64,000 nt of DNA from Deferribacter thermophilus (lineage in GTDB: Bacteria; Chrysiogenota; Deferribacteres; Deferribacterales; Deferribacteraceae), in assembly GCF_049472675.1 (NCBI RefSeq), contig NZ_JAPNXM010000010.1, positions 1-64,000 of the forward strand. The letters are read 5' to 3'. Positions within the stretch are counted from its first letter, which is position 1. Each line of letters begins with the position of its first letter. The notes under the pieces are model-generated. The model ran no database searches and was not told the DNA's origin. It saw nothing but the letters and a program-made list of their open reading frames with translations. Shown here in pieces: positions 18,672 through 28,400 of this stretch. A program made the translations under genes and the position numbers.

Positions 18672-18705
18672 ATTAAGTGATTATAAATTTTAAAAGGAGG
18701 TTATT

Positions 18706-19143
18706 ATGGCAATTGTTAGATGGGATCCTTTGAAAGATCTTGTTTCAATTCAGGAAAGGATAAACAGATTATTTGATGATGCACTTTCATCAAGAAAAAG
18801 TGGTGTACAATCAGACTGGATTCCACCTGTCGATGTTTTAGAGACTGAAAAAGGGGTTTTATTGATAGTAGAGGTTCCAGGATTAAAAGAGGATGATATA
18901 GATATTCAAATATCTGATAATATCTTAACGATTAAAGGTGAGAGAAAATTACCAGATGTTGAAAAGGAAAATTATTACAGGCTCGAAAGACCTTACGGTA
19001 AATTTTCAAGGAGTTTTCAATTACCAGACAATGTGGATGTAAACAAAGTTAAAGCAAGCCTTAAGGATGGGATATTAAAAATATCTTTAGAAAAAAGTGA
19101 AAAAGAAAAACCAAAAGTAATTAATGTTATTAAAGAAGACTAA
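18706..19143 (+). CDS. Small heat shock protein Hsp20
   Basis: 145-residue alpha-crystallin-domain chaperone. The domain runs from about residue 38 to 135 and includes the VEVPGLKEDDIDI motif and ends with the conserved strand GILKISLEK; a short IxV-type C-terminal tail (PKVINVIKED) follows. It holds unfolding proteins for refolding by other chaperones. First gene after the HAIR-like promoter, with a strong AAAGGAGG ribosome site. A terminator-like hairpin follows, so it may be made in excess over dnaJ-hspR-clpB. Confidence 0.95.
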   Translation: MAIVRWDPLKDLVSIQERINRLFDDALSSRKSGVQSDWIPPVDVLETEKGVLLIVEVPGLKEDDIDIQISDNILTIKGERKLPDVEKENYYRLERPYGKFSRSFQLPDNVDVNKVKASLKDGILKISLEKSEKEKPKVINVIKED

Positions 19144-19148
19144 ACAAT

Positions 19149-19174
19149 AAAAGAGGGGTGTTCCCCTCTTTTTT
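19149..19174 (+). terminator. Intra-operon terminator after hsp20
   Basis: Perfect 10-bp stem AAAAGAGGGG / CCCCTCTTTT with a TGTT loop and a T-run. Placed between hsp20 and dnaJ, it likely acts as a partial terminator that lowers downstream expression. Confidence 0.88.
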
Positions 19175-19188
19175 AATGAGGGTGGGTT

Positions 19189-20301
19189 ATGGCAGAGACT
19201 TATTATGATATTTTGGGTGTTAGTAAAAATGCTACACAGGATGAGATAAAAAAAGCTTATAGAAAATTAGCCAGAAAGTACCATCCTGACTTAAATCCTG
19301 GGAATAAAGAAGCAGAAGAAAAGTTTAAAAAGATATCAGAAGCATACGCTGTATTATCTGATCCTGAAAAAAGGAAACAGTATGATACATTAGGACATGA
19401 TGCTTTTACTTCAAGTGGTCAAGGGTATGATTTTTCAAATATGAATTTTGAAAACTTCAAGACCACTTTTGGTGATTTTGATATATTTAAAGATATTTTT
19501 GAGGATCTTTTTGGAACAGGCACTAAAACAGGCAGATCTAAAAGAGCTTCAGCCCCTCAAAGAGGGGAAGATTTATACTATAATATCCAAATCCCATTTC
19601 GTGATGTAATTTTTGGCAATGAAGTTGAGCTTAATGTTAGAAGGTTGAAAAACTGTGATACTTGTTTTGGTAAGGGTGGAGATAAGTCTATATGTGGTGT
19701 TTGTGGAGGTAGTGGAGTTGTAAGGCAAGGATCAGGATTTTTTGCAATATCAACCACTTGCCCACAGTGTAAAGGTGAAGGAGAAATAATTTATAAGCCA
19801 TGTAATAAGTGTGGAGGAAAAGGTAGATTTTATGTAACTGAAAGAATTAAAGTAAGAATACCGCCAGGTGTAGATAATAACTCTAAAATAAGAGTACCAG
19901 GTAAAGGTAATGATGGTTTAAACGGTGGATTGAGTGGCGATTTATATATTGTAACTAATGTTATACCTCATGAGATTTATAAAAGGGAAGGTGATAATTT
20001 ATATGTAAATGTAGATATAGATATGTTTGAAGCTGCTTTAGGTGGGAAAATCACAGTACCTACCCCTTATGGTGCTGTTAATATAAATATCCCTGCAGGG
20101 ACACAGCCTGGTCAGAAGTTTAGAATAAGAGGTAAAGGTGTGCCTCATCTAAAAGGTGGAGGCAATGGAGATTTATATATAGTTATCAATGTGAAAATTC
20201 CGCAAGTGGCGGTAGATGAAGATAGAAAGTTGTTGCGTGAAATGTCTAAACGATATCCTCTAGCAAATAGAGATCAACTTTTAACCAAAGGTAGATTATA
20301 G
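19189..20301 (+). CDS. dnaJ: Chaperone protein DnaJ
   Basis: 370 residues. The N-terminal J domain has the HPD motif (YHPDLNPG, about residue 34), then a G/F-rich linker. The zinc-finger domain has four CxxCxGxG-type repeats (CDTCFGKG, CGVCGGSG, CPQCKGEG, CNKCGGKG), with a shorter gap than usual between the first two. The C-terminal client-binding domains follow (FEAALGG, GDLYIV). It stimulates DnaK ATPase. dnaK is not in the window. Here DnaJ is paired with hspR and clpB, as in HspR-regulated operons elsewhere. Confidence 0.95.
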   Translation: MAETYYDILGVSKNATQDEIKKAYRKLARKYHPDLNPGNKEAEEKFKKISEAYAVLSDPEKRKQYDTLGHDAFTSSGQGYDFSNMNFENFKTTFGDFDIFKDIFEDLFGTGTKTGRSKRASAPQRGEDLYYNIQIPFRDVIFGNEVELNVRRLKNCDTCFGKGGDKSICGVCGGSGVVRQGSGFFAISTTCPQCKGEGEIIYKPCNKCGGKGRFYVTERIKVRIPPGVDNNSKIRVPGKGNDGLNGGLSGDLYIVTNVIPHEIYKREGDNLYVNVDIDMFEAALGGKITVPTPYGAVNINIPAGTQPGQKFRIRGKGVPHLKGGGNGDLYIVINVKIPQVAVDEDRKLLREMSKRYPLANRDQLLTKGRL

Positions 20302-20311
20302 GGGGTGAACT

Positions 20312-20692
20312 ATGAAAAAGAAACCTTTGTATGTAATTAGTATTGTTTCTGAGATGCTTGACATACACCCCCAGACTTTAAGGCAGTATGAAAGGTTAGG
20401 TTTTGTCAAACCGACAAGGACAGAAGGGAATACCAGGCTTTATTCGGATGAGGATATAGAAAAATTAAAATTTATAATTACGCTTACAAAAGATTTAGGG
20501 GTAAATTTGGCAGGTGTAGAGATTATTTTGAACATGAAGGAGCAGATTAATGAGTTACAAAATCAGGTAAAGATGTTGGTTGATTATATAAAAAACAGAT
20601 TAGGGGAGGATTTGGATAAGAATATTAAAGAAGGCGCAATAGTGCCTACTAAACAGGCAAATATTATTAAAGTAAAAATTGAAAAAGAGTAG
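20312..20692 (+). CDS. hspR: Heat-shock repressor HspR (MerR family)
   Basis: 126-residue MerR-type regulator. The winged helix (YVISIVSEMLDIHPQTLRQYERLG) matches HspR, including HPQTLRxYE. A coiled-coil dimerisation helix (about residues 70-100) follows. HspR binds HAIR repeats and represses chaperone genes together with DnaK. Its place between dnaJ and clpB and the HAIR-like site ahead of hsp20 support an autoregulated stress operon. The basic C-terminal tail is typical. Confidence 0.92.
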   Translation: MKKKPLYVISIVSEMLDIHPQTLRQYERLGFVKPTRTEGNTRLYSDEDIEKLKFIITLTKDLGVNLAGVEIILNMKEQINELQNQVKMLVDYIKNRLGEDLDKNIKEGAIVPTKQANIIKVKIEKE

Positions 20693-20706
20693 TTTGGAGG
20701 TGAATT

Positions 20707-23310
20707 ATGATAAATTGGAATAAAATGACTATAAAAGCTAGCGAGGCATTGCAAAATGCCATAAAGCTGGTTGAAGATAAACAGCAACAACAACTTTTAC
20801 CAGATCATATTTTATATGCATTAATTACCCAGGAAGATGGTCTAATAGTTCCACTTTTACAAAAAATAGGTGTCAATGTAGCTTCATTAAAAGAAGATGT
20901 TATAAAAGCTATTGATGGTTTGCCAAAGGTTAGTGGCTCAGAGCAAGTTTATATGTCTCAAGATGCTAAAAAAGCTATCGATTATGCCTTTGAAGTAATT
21001 AAGCAATTTAAAGATGAATATGTTTCTACTGAGCACCTACTGCTTGGTATTGTTGAACATGCTGGTTATGGCTTAAGGCAGATATTTACAAAATATGGGA
21101 TTGATAGAGCTGTAGTGGAAAAAGCTATTAAAGAGATTCGTGGTTCAAGCAGAGTAACTGATCAAAATCCAGAAGAAAAAATGAATGCTTTGGAGAAATA
21201 CACTATCGACTTAACTGAGGCAGCAAGAAGTGGAAAACTTGATCCAGTAATTGGTAGGGATGAAGAGATTCGAAGAGTCATACATGTTTTGTCAAGAAGG
21301 ACAAAAAACAACCCTGTATTAATTGGTGAGCCTGGTGTAGGTAAAACTGCGATTGTAGAGGGGCTTGCCCAAAGAATTGCAAATGGGGATGTGCCGGATT
21401 CGTTGAAAAATAAAAGAGTGCTTGCACTTGATATGGGTGCATTGATTGCAGGGACAAAATTTAGAGGAGAATTTGAAGATCGATTAAAATCGATTTTAAA
21501 AGAGATAAGGAAAAGTGAAGGTGAAATTATCCTTTTCATCGATGAATTACATACTTTAGTTGGAGCTGGTGCTGCTGAAGGAGCTATGGATGCCGCAAAT
21601 ATCTTAAAACCTGCTTTAGCTAGAGGTGAATTACACTGTATTGGTGCAACGACACTTGATGAGTATAAAAAATATATAGAAAAGGATGCAGCGTTAGAAA
21701 GGAGATTCCAGCCTGTATTTGTGGATGAGCCATCAGTTGAAGATACAATTTCAATCTTACGTGGTCTTAAAGAAAGATATGAAGTTCATCATGGTGTAAG
21801 GATAAAAGATACAGCATTGGTTGCTGCTGCATATCTTGCACATAAATATATAAGTGATAGGCATATGCCTGATAAGGCAATCGATTTAATTGATGAAGCA
21901 GCAGCTAAAATAAGGATGGAGATAGACAGTCTTCCTACAGAGCTTGATGAGTTAGAGAGAAAAATGAGGCAGTTGGAAATAGAGCGTCAGGCTTTGAAAA
22001 AGGAGAAAGATGAAGCAAGTAAAAGCAGATTGGCCAAACTTGAGGAAGAAATAAGTAATTTACAAGAAAAAATAAGTGAGTTGAAAACTCATTGGCAAAA
22101 CGAAAAGAATCTCATTATGGAATCCCGTAAGATAAAAGAGGAGATTGAACAGGCTAAAATAGAGATGCAAAAAGCTGAAAGGGAAGGGAATTTGGAGCTT
22201 GCTTCACAGATAAAGTATGGAAAGTTGATTGAGTTGCAACAAAAGCTTGAAGAAGTAAATAATAAGTTGAAAGAGATTCAGAAGAATAAGAAAATGCTAA
22301 AAGAAGAGGTTGACGAAGAGGATATCGCTTCAATTGTATCTAAGTGGACAGGGATACCAGTTAATAAACTCTTAGAAGAAGAAGCTGATAAGCTTATAAA
22401 AATGGAAGAGCATTTGCACAAGCGTGTAATCGGTCAAGACAAAGCGATAAAGGCAGTAAGTGAGGCTATCAGAAGAAGTAGAGCCGGATTGAATGATCCA
22501 AAAAGACCTATAGGTTCATTTATATTCCTTGGTCCAACAGGTGTGGGTAAAACAGAGCTTGCAAAAGCGTTGGCTGAATTTCTTTTTGACTCAGAAGATG
22601 CTATGATTAGGATTGATATGAGTGAATATATGGAAAAGCATGCCGTTGCAAAACTGATTGGTGCTCCTCCTGGTTATGTGGGTTATGAAGAAGGCGGACA
22701 ACTTACTGAAAGGGTAAGAAGAAGACCATATAGTGTGATTTTATTAGATGAAATAGAAAAGGCTCATCCTGATGTGTTTAACTTATTGTTGCAAATACTT
22801 GATGATGGTAGGTTGACCGATTCAAAAGGTAGAACAGTAAACTTTAGAAATACAGTAATCATTATGACTTCCAATATTGGTAGTGATTTAATTCAAAATG
22901 AATTTTCAAAAGAGGGTAGCTGGGAAGAAAAGTATGAAAGGATACACAATCTGGTATTTCAACAACTAAGTAACTACTTTAAACCAGAGTTTTTAAACAG
23001 GGTTGATGATATTATAGTGTTCCATCCACTTGGGGATGAACATTTAAGGGAGATTGCTAAATTGCTTCTTAATAATTTTGCAAATAGGTTGAAAGAGAAT
23101 AATATAGAAATTGAGTTTGATGAAAGCGCTATAGATATGGTGGTTAAGGCTGGTTATGATCCAAAATTTGGTGCAAGACCTATGAAGCGATCTATACAGA
23201 GATTAATAGAGAATAAAATAGCCGAAGAGATAATTAAAGGGGAAATAAAACAAGGGGATAAAATTAAAGTATCTTTTCAAAATGATGAACTTGTTATCTC
23301 AAAGATATAA
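20707..23310 (+). CDS. clpB: ATP-dependent chaperone ClpB
   Basis: 867-residue disaggregase. N-terminal Clp-N repeats (to about 145), AAA-1 with Walker A GEPGVGKT and Walker B ILFIDELH, the long coiled-coil middle domain (about 395-520) that marks ClpB, AAA-2 with GPTGVGKT and ILLDEIEKAH, and the C-terminal D2-small domain. It resolubilises aggregates with DnaK/DnaJ. Start chosen at the ATG with GGAGG 7 bp upstream; the next ATG (MTIKAS) is also possible. Last gene of the HspR operon. Confidence 0.97.
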   Translation: MINWNKMTIKASEALQNAIKLVEDKQQQQLLPDHILYALITQEDGLIVPLLQKIGVNVASLKEDVIKAIDGLPKVSGSEQVYMSQDAKKAIDYAFEVIKQFKDEYVSTEHLLLGIVEHAGYGLRQIFTKYGIDRAVVEKAIKEIRGSSRVTDQNPEEKMNALEKYTIDLTEAARSGKLDPVIGRDEEIRRVIHVLSRRTKNNPVLIGEPGVGKTAIVEGLAQRIANGDVPDSLKNKRVLALDMGALIAGTKFRGEFEDRLKSILKEIRKSEGEIILFIDELHTLVGAGAAEGAMDAANILKPALARGELHCIGATTLDEYKKYIEKDAALERRFQPVFVDEPSVEDTISILRGLKERYEVHHGVRIKDTALVAAAYLAHKYISDRHMPDKAIDLIDEAAAKIRMEIDSLPTELDELERKMRQLEIERQALKKEKDEASKSRLAKLEEEISNLQEKISELKTHWQNEKNLIMESRKIKEEIEQAKIEMQKAEREGNLELASQIKYGKLIELQQKLEEVNNKLKEIQKNKKMLKEEVDEEDIASIVSKWTGIPVNKLLEEEADKLIKMEEHLHKRVIGQDKAIKAVSEAIRRSRAGLNDPKRPIGSFIFLGPTGVGKTELAKALAEFLFDSEDAMIRIDMSEYMEKHAVAKLIGAPPGYVGYEEGGQLTERVRRRPYSVILLDEIEKAHPDVFNLLLQILDDGRLTDSKGRTVNFRNTVIIMTSNIGSDLIQNEFSKEGSWEEKYERIHNLVFQQLSNYFKPEFLNRVDDIIVFHPLGDEHLREIAKLLLNNFANRLKENNIEIEFDESAIDMVVKAGYDPKFGARPMKRSIQRLIENKIAEEIIKGEIKQGDKIKVSFQNDELVISKI

Positions 23311-23323
23311 AATTTTTTTACAA

Positions 23324-23360
23324 AAAAGAGGGGGGTTCCCCTCTTTTAAAATTTTTTATT
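23324..23360 (+). terminator. Terminator after clpB
   Basis: Stem AAAAGAGGGG / CCCCTCTTTT with a GGTT loop, followed by AAAA then a T-rich run. The arm sequence is the same as in the hairpin after hsp20. Confidence 0.88.
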
Positions 23361-23448
23361 ATTTTGCTTACTAAATTGTAAAAAATATGTTATAATTATT
23401 GAACAAATAGTATAATTATTAATCCTTTTAATAAAGTGTTGGTGGGGT

Positions 23449-24369
23449 ATGGAGAATATAAATACTGATAAAGATAAAGAATTTAAAGATACAGAAGAGT
23501 TTTTGGAAGAGGATGAATTTTTTGAAATACCTATACTTGCTGAAATTTCAGAGGATGGTTTAAAGAATTATCTAAATAGGATTTCCCAGTTTAAGCCTTT
23601 AAGTAGAGAAGAGGAATATGAGCTTGGTAAAAGGATACAAAAGGGTGATGTGAAAGCATTGGAAAAGCTTGTATTATCCAATTTAAAATTTGTTGTCTCT
23701 ATTGCAAATAGATATAAAAATACTGGTTTGCCTCTTGCTGACATAATAAATCAAGGTAATTTAGGATTGCTTGAAGCTGCAAAAAGATTTGATCCAGATA
23801 GAGGTGTAAAATTTATTTCTTATGCTGTATGGTGGATAAGACAGGCGATAATTCAAGCATTAGCCGAGCAATCTGGGACAGTAAAACTACCTTTAAAACA
23901 AGCTAGTATCCTATACAAAATAAATGAAGCTATAGAAGTGTTAAGTAAAGATTTGGGCAGAGAACCCACTTCAGAGGAGATTGCGCTATACCTTGAGATG
24001 GATCCAGAGGATGTGGAAAATGTTTTAAGGGTTTCTAGGAATTATTTATCTTTAGAGGCTCCTATAAAAGATGGTGAAGATAGAGCTTTTATAGATTTAT
24101 TGGAGTCTGGTGGTAAAAGTGTTGAAGAAGAGATATTTTTAAATACTTTGAAATCGAATATAGAAGAGATAGTAGATGAATTAAATGAAAGGGAAGCTCA
24201 AATAATTAAATGGCGATTTGGACTGGAAGGTGAAACACCAAAAACTTTAGAGGAAATAGGCGAGATACTGAATATAAGTAGAGAAAGGGTTCGTCAGATT
24301 GAAGCTAGGGCATTGAATAAGTTAAAAAAGAAAGCTCTTAAAAGAAAGCTTAATGATTTCCTTAATTAG
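23449..24369 (+). CDS. Sigma-70 family RNA polymerase sigma factor (group 2)
   Basis: 306 residues. Region 1.2 (DGLKNYLNRIS), regions 2.1-2.4 (NLKFVVSIANRYKNTGL to YAVWWIRQAI), region 3 and region 4.2 with the helix-turn-helix (LEEIGEILNISRERVRQIEARAL) are all present. The acidic N-terminus is short and lacks region 1.1 and the large non-conserved insert of primary sigma factors, which points to a group 2 (RpoS-like or secondary SigA) factor. Near-complete region 2.4 means it should read -10 elements like the housekeeping factor. It follows the heat-shock operon after its own upstream region. Confidence 0.9.
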   Translation: MENINTDKDKEFKDTEEFLEEDEFFEIPILAEISEDGLKNYLNRISQFKPLSREEEYELGKRIQKGDVKALEKLVLSNLKFVVSIANRYKNTGLPLADIINQGNLGLLEAAKRFDPDRGVKFISYAVWWIRQAIIQALAEQSGTVKLPLKQASILYKINEAIEVLSKDLGREPTSEEIALYLEMDPEDVENVLRVSRNYLSLEAPIKDGEDRAFIDLLESGGKSVEEEIFLNTLKSNIEEIVDELNEREAQIIKWRFGLEGETPKTLEEIGEILNISRERVRQIEARALNKLKKKALKRKLNDFLN

Positions 24370-24378
24370 GAGGGCTTT

Positions 24379-24711
24379 ATGAACGAGTTAGCTAAAAAAT
24401 TTATTGTTTTGGGGTTAGGTTTGGCAGCAATGACTGAGGAGAAAGCAAAAGCATTTTATGATAATGTAATTAAAAAGGGGGAGCAATCACTTAATCAGGA
24501 TTCAAAGTTTTTGAAAGATGTAGTGGAAAATTTTGAGAAAAATAGCAAAGAAGTGGAAGAGATAATAGAAAAGATGCTGAAATCTTTTGCTGATAAAATG
24601 GGACTTGTTACTAAAAATGATTTAAAAAAATTTGAAGTTAAATTAGCTGAAATAGAATCTAAAGTGGAGAGATTAAATAGGGAGATTGAGGCTGTCAAAG
24701 AAGGAAATTGA
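24379..24711 (+). CDS. Phasin-like coiled-coil protein
   Basis: 110-residue amphipathic helical protein. The N-terminus (KKFIVLGLGLAAMTEEKAKAF) and a long lysine/glutamate-rich coiled coil after about residue 75 resemble small phasin-like, polymer-granule-associated proteins. No enzymatic motif. Only 9 bp after the sigma factor gene and overlapping the NUDIX gene, so co-transcribed. Granule association is only suggested by similarity of layout. Confidence 0.6.
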   Translation: MNELAKKFIVLGLGLAAMTEEKAKAFYDNVIKKGEQSLNQDSKFLKDVVENFEKNSKEVEEIIEKMLKSFADKMGLVTKNDLKKFEVKLAEIESKVERLNREIEAVKEGN

Positions 24712-25273
24712 TTGTATATCTGAGATTCTAAAAGGGTACAAAAGAGAAAAAAAAGAGAGCACACATAGGGCAGCTGCAGTATTAATCCCTATTATATATA
24801 ATAAAAACGATCTTGAAATAGTTTTTACCAAAAGACAACCTTGGCTCAATAATCATAGTGGAGAAGTTTCTTTTCCTGGTGGTGGAGCGGATAATACGGA
24901 CAATAAATTAAGTGAAACTGCGCTTAGAGAAATGTTTGAGGAGACTGGTGTTAGTAAAGATTATATTACTATTTTGGGAAAATTGGATGATGAGTATTCC
25001 ATTACTAATATAAAAGTGACACCTTATGTAGGTTTTATAAAGGATGATTTGAGCAGGATTAGATTTGTAATGGATGAATATGAGGTGGAAAGGATTTTTA
25101 CTGTTCCTATTAAATATTTTTATAAAAAAGATATTTTTTGGACAGAGAATTGGGTAAGAAACGGTCTAAAAAGAAAGGTTTATTTTTATAAATATAATGA
25201 TTTGATTATCTGGGGCTTAACAGGTAGAATACTCTATAAGTTTTTAAAAATGATTAAAAAATGTATAGTGTGA
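24686..25273 (+). CDS. NUDIX hydrolase, CoA diphosphatase-like
   Basis: 195 residues. The CoA-family motif LxxKRxxxLxxHxGxVxFPGG appears as FTKRQPWLNNHSGEVSFPGG, and the Nudix box ends REMFEETGV with the metal-binding REXXEE core intact. The first acidic position of the classical box is an asparagine. These enzymes cleave CoA or its derivatives to phosphopantetheine and 3',5'-ADP. The start is TTG, poorly placed relative to a ribosome site, so the true start may be a few codons later; the gene overlaps the phasin-like gene by 26 bp. Confidence 0.82.
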   Translation: MRLSKKEIDCISEILKGYKREKKESTHRAAAVLIPIIYNKNDLEIVFTKRQPWLNNHSGEVSFPGGGADNTDNKLSETALREMFEETGVSKDYITILGKLDDEYSITNIKVTPYVGFIKDDLSRIRFVMDEYEVERIFTVPIKYFYKKDIFWTENWVRNGLKRKVYFYKYNDLIIWGLTGRILYKFLKMIKKCIV

Positions 25274-25456
25274 TTGAAATTAAGGGATGTCTTAATTGTT
25301 ATTTAATTAACTAATATTATCTCAGTAAAATTACTAAAAAAATAATATTTTTTTTAAAATTAAAATAATTTTTTTATTATCAATAAAATAGCTTGTTTAT
25401 TTATTCAGTTTGTTATATTAATAAAAAGTTGAAAAAATCAATATCGGGAGTGTCTT
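25274..25456. other. AT-rich gap before gdh
   Basis: 183 bp of almost pure A and T with no recognisable gene, strong hairpin or clear promoter. It presumably holds the promoter of the large dehydrogenase gene. Confidence 0.4.
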
Positions 25457-28400
25457 ATGTTAAATATATCCTGTTTAACTGCCAAAGAAATATTAAAAGA
25501 TCAAGGTCAAAAAGAAAATTTTAAAAGGTATCATGATGTAGTATTAAAAAGTTATGGTGATAAAGGTGTAAAATATAATTTTGCAAATCTTCTATATAAG
25601 CATTTACCCCAAAATTTATTAGGTATTTTGAGTGATGATGATCTTATAAGTTTTTTGGATTATCTTTTCTCTATTTTAAATAATCGGAAAAGGAAGAAAT
25701 TTTTTATAGAGAAGACACATGCTTTTAAGTCAAAGTTTTTTATTGGGAATTTTTCTTTAATTTCTATTGTTACCGATGACAGACCCTTTATTGTGGATAG
25801 TATTAGAGAGTATTTTTATGAAATACAGTATAATCAGCAGTTTTTATTACATCCAATTTTTTCTGTTAAAAGGGATAAAAAGGGGGATGTTGTTGATATT
25901 GGGGAATCGGATTTAGGGTGCAATAATGAATCTTTTGTAATAATCTTTTTAGAGGAGGTTGATGAAGAAAAATTACAAGAAATAACTAATGAAATATGTC
26001 AAATTTATGAAGAGCTTTCATTAGCAGTAGATGATTTCCCTAAGATGTTAAAAGTCTTAAATAACCTTTCTGATTATTATAAAAATAAAAATCCTGAGAT
26101 TTCAGATTTTATAGATTGGCTTGTTGATGGAACTTTTATAATTCAAGGTGTTAGGATACTTGATGTTTTTGATCTTGCAAATGGGAAGTTTAAAGTAGAT
26201 CAATTTGGTGTGTATAGACTTAATAGAACCACCAATATAATCCCAAAACTTGTCGATGCTATAAAAGAAAAAAGAATCAAGTTTATTGAAGGTTATCCAA
26301 TTGTTTTGGATAAAGCTATATTTAAATCGAAAATCAAAAAGAGAAGAAATTTTGACAGGATTATGTTTGTTGATTATGAAAATGGTAAATGTAGAGCTAT
26401 AACAGTTTTAGGGATATTTGGTAAACAAGGGATAGCCACACCCCCTCACAAAATATCTATATTAAGGAAAAAAATAGATTCGCTTTTTGAGTATTTTAAG
26501 TTTGTAAAAGGTTCCCATGATTATAAGTGGATTCAGGATACACTTAATAACTATCCAAAAACTGAGATTTTTAATCTTGGTTGTGATGATTTAAAGGATG
26601 TAATAAGGCTTTTGTTAACTATTCAGGGGAAAGACCAAATTAGGATTTATACAAGAGATTTTAAGCCATCAAAACATTTTTATACCTTGATAATATTTCC
26701 TACTGATAGATTTTCTGCTGAGACAGTAAACAGTATTAATAAAAGAATTGCTGAGCTTTATAAGGCGAAAATTCTAGATGTTTCTATTAGATATGATGAG
26801 CATGGTTACACATTTTTGCACTTACACCTTCTTGTCAAAGATATGACAGCTATTGATGCAGTTAAAGAAAATGATTTAAAAGACATTGTTATCGAAGAAA
26901 TTAAAGATTGGAATGATATCTTTTATGAGATGTTATCTTATAAATTTTCAGGTAGAAAGGCTGATGAGTTATATTATCAATTTGTTAATGGTTTGTCAGA
27001 AAGCTATAAATCTAAGATGCCCCCAAAAGAAGGGGTAAGAGATGTTAGTATCCTTTCTGATTTAAAAGATTTTTATTCAAGATTAGCCGTAGTTAATAAT
27101 AATGTTTATTTAAAGTTATATTCAAAAAAGAGAATACTTTTAACAGATATTATGCCAGTTATTGATAATATTGGTTTGAAAGTTATTGAGGATGAGATAT
27201 ATGAGGTTAAAAAAGGTGATGAAGCTTTTTATATAAGTAGTATTCTTTTAGCTAGTATTGATGATCCAGAACAGTTTTATTCAAGGTTTAATAAGATACT
27301 ACCTGAAATGGTTAAAGCTGTAATTGAGGAAAAGTGTGAAAATGATAAGCTGAATTCACTCCTTTTATTAGAAGGGTTAAATTATAGAGAAGTTAAGATT
27401 TTAAGAACGCTGAGGAATTATATATCTCAGGTGGATTTTAAGCTGAGTAAATCAACTATTAATCAAACTTTATTAAAGTATCATAATATTGCAAAAAAAG
27501 TTGTTGAGATATTCAAAGAGAAATTTGATGTAAATAAAACAGAAAGGAAATATGAAGAAATTAAAGATATAGCATGGGGGCTTCTTGAAGAAGTACAGAC
27601 TCTGGTTGAAGACTCTGTATTTAGGGAAATGTTTAAATTAATGGATGCAATTGTTAGGACAAACTTTTACAAAAAACCTGAGAGAAATTATATTTCTATT
27701 AAGATTTCTAGTAGGCAGCTTGATTTTATTCCAGAGCCTAAGCCCCTTTATGAGATTTATGTTCATAGCCCCAAAATGGAGGGTGTGCATCTTAGAGGTG
27801 GCAAAGTAGCAAGAGGTGGTTTAAGGTTTAGTGATAGACCTGATGATTTTAGAACAGAAATTCTAGGCTTGATGAAAACGCAGGTTGTAAAAAATGCGGT
27901 AATAGTCCCCACTGGTTCCAAAGGTGGTTTTATTGTTAAGAAGAGATTTTCAGATAGACAAAAGGATATGGAACATGTAGTTGAGCAGTACAAAACATTT
28001 ATTAGAGGTCTTTTAGACATAACTGATAATTATCAAGGGCGTAAAATTGTTCACCCTGAAGATGTAGTTGTTTATGATGAAAAAGACCCATATTTAGTTG
28101 TAGCTGCTGATAAAGGTACAGCTACTTTTAGTGATATTGCAAACAGTATTTCTTTCGAATACGGTTTTTGGCTTGGAGATGCCTTTGCTTCTGGTGGTAA
28201 AACAGGTTACGATCATAAAAAGATAGGTATTACAGCTAAAGGTGCTTGGGAGAGTGTAAAAAGACATTTTAGAGAGCTTGGTAAAGATATTCAAAAAGAG
28301 GAGTTCACGGTAGTTGGTATTGGGGATATGTCTGGTGATGTTTTTGGTAATGGTATGCTGCTATCCAAAAAAATTAGGCTGCTTGCTGCATTTAATCATA

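Noticed and set aside
18643..18705. Sigma-32 type heat-shock promoter
   Set aside because: The -35 resembles CTTGA, but there is no CCCCAT-type -10; an ordinary -10 and an HspR-like operator explain the site better.
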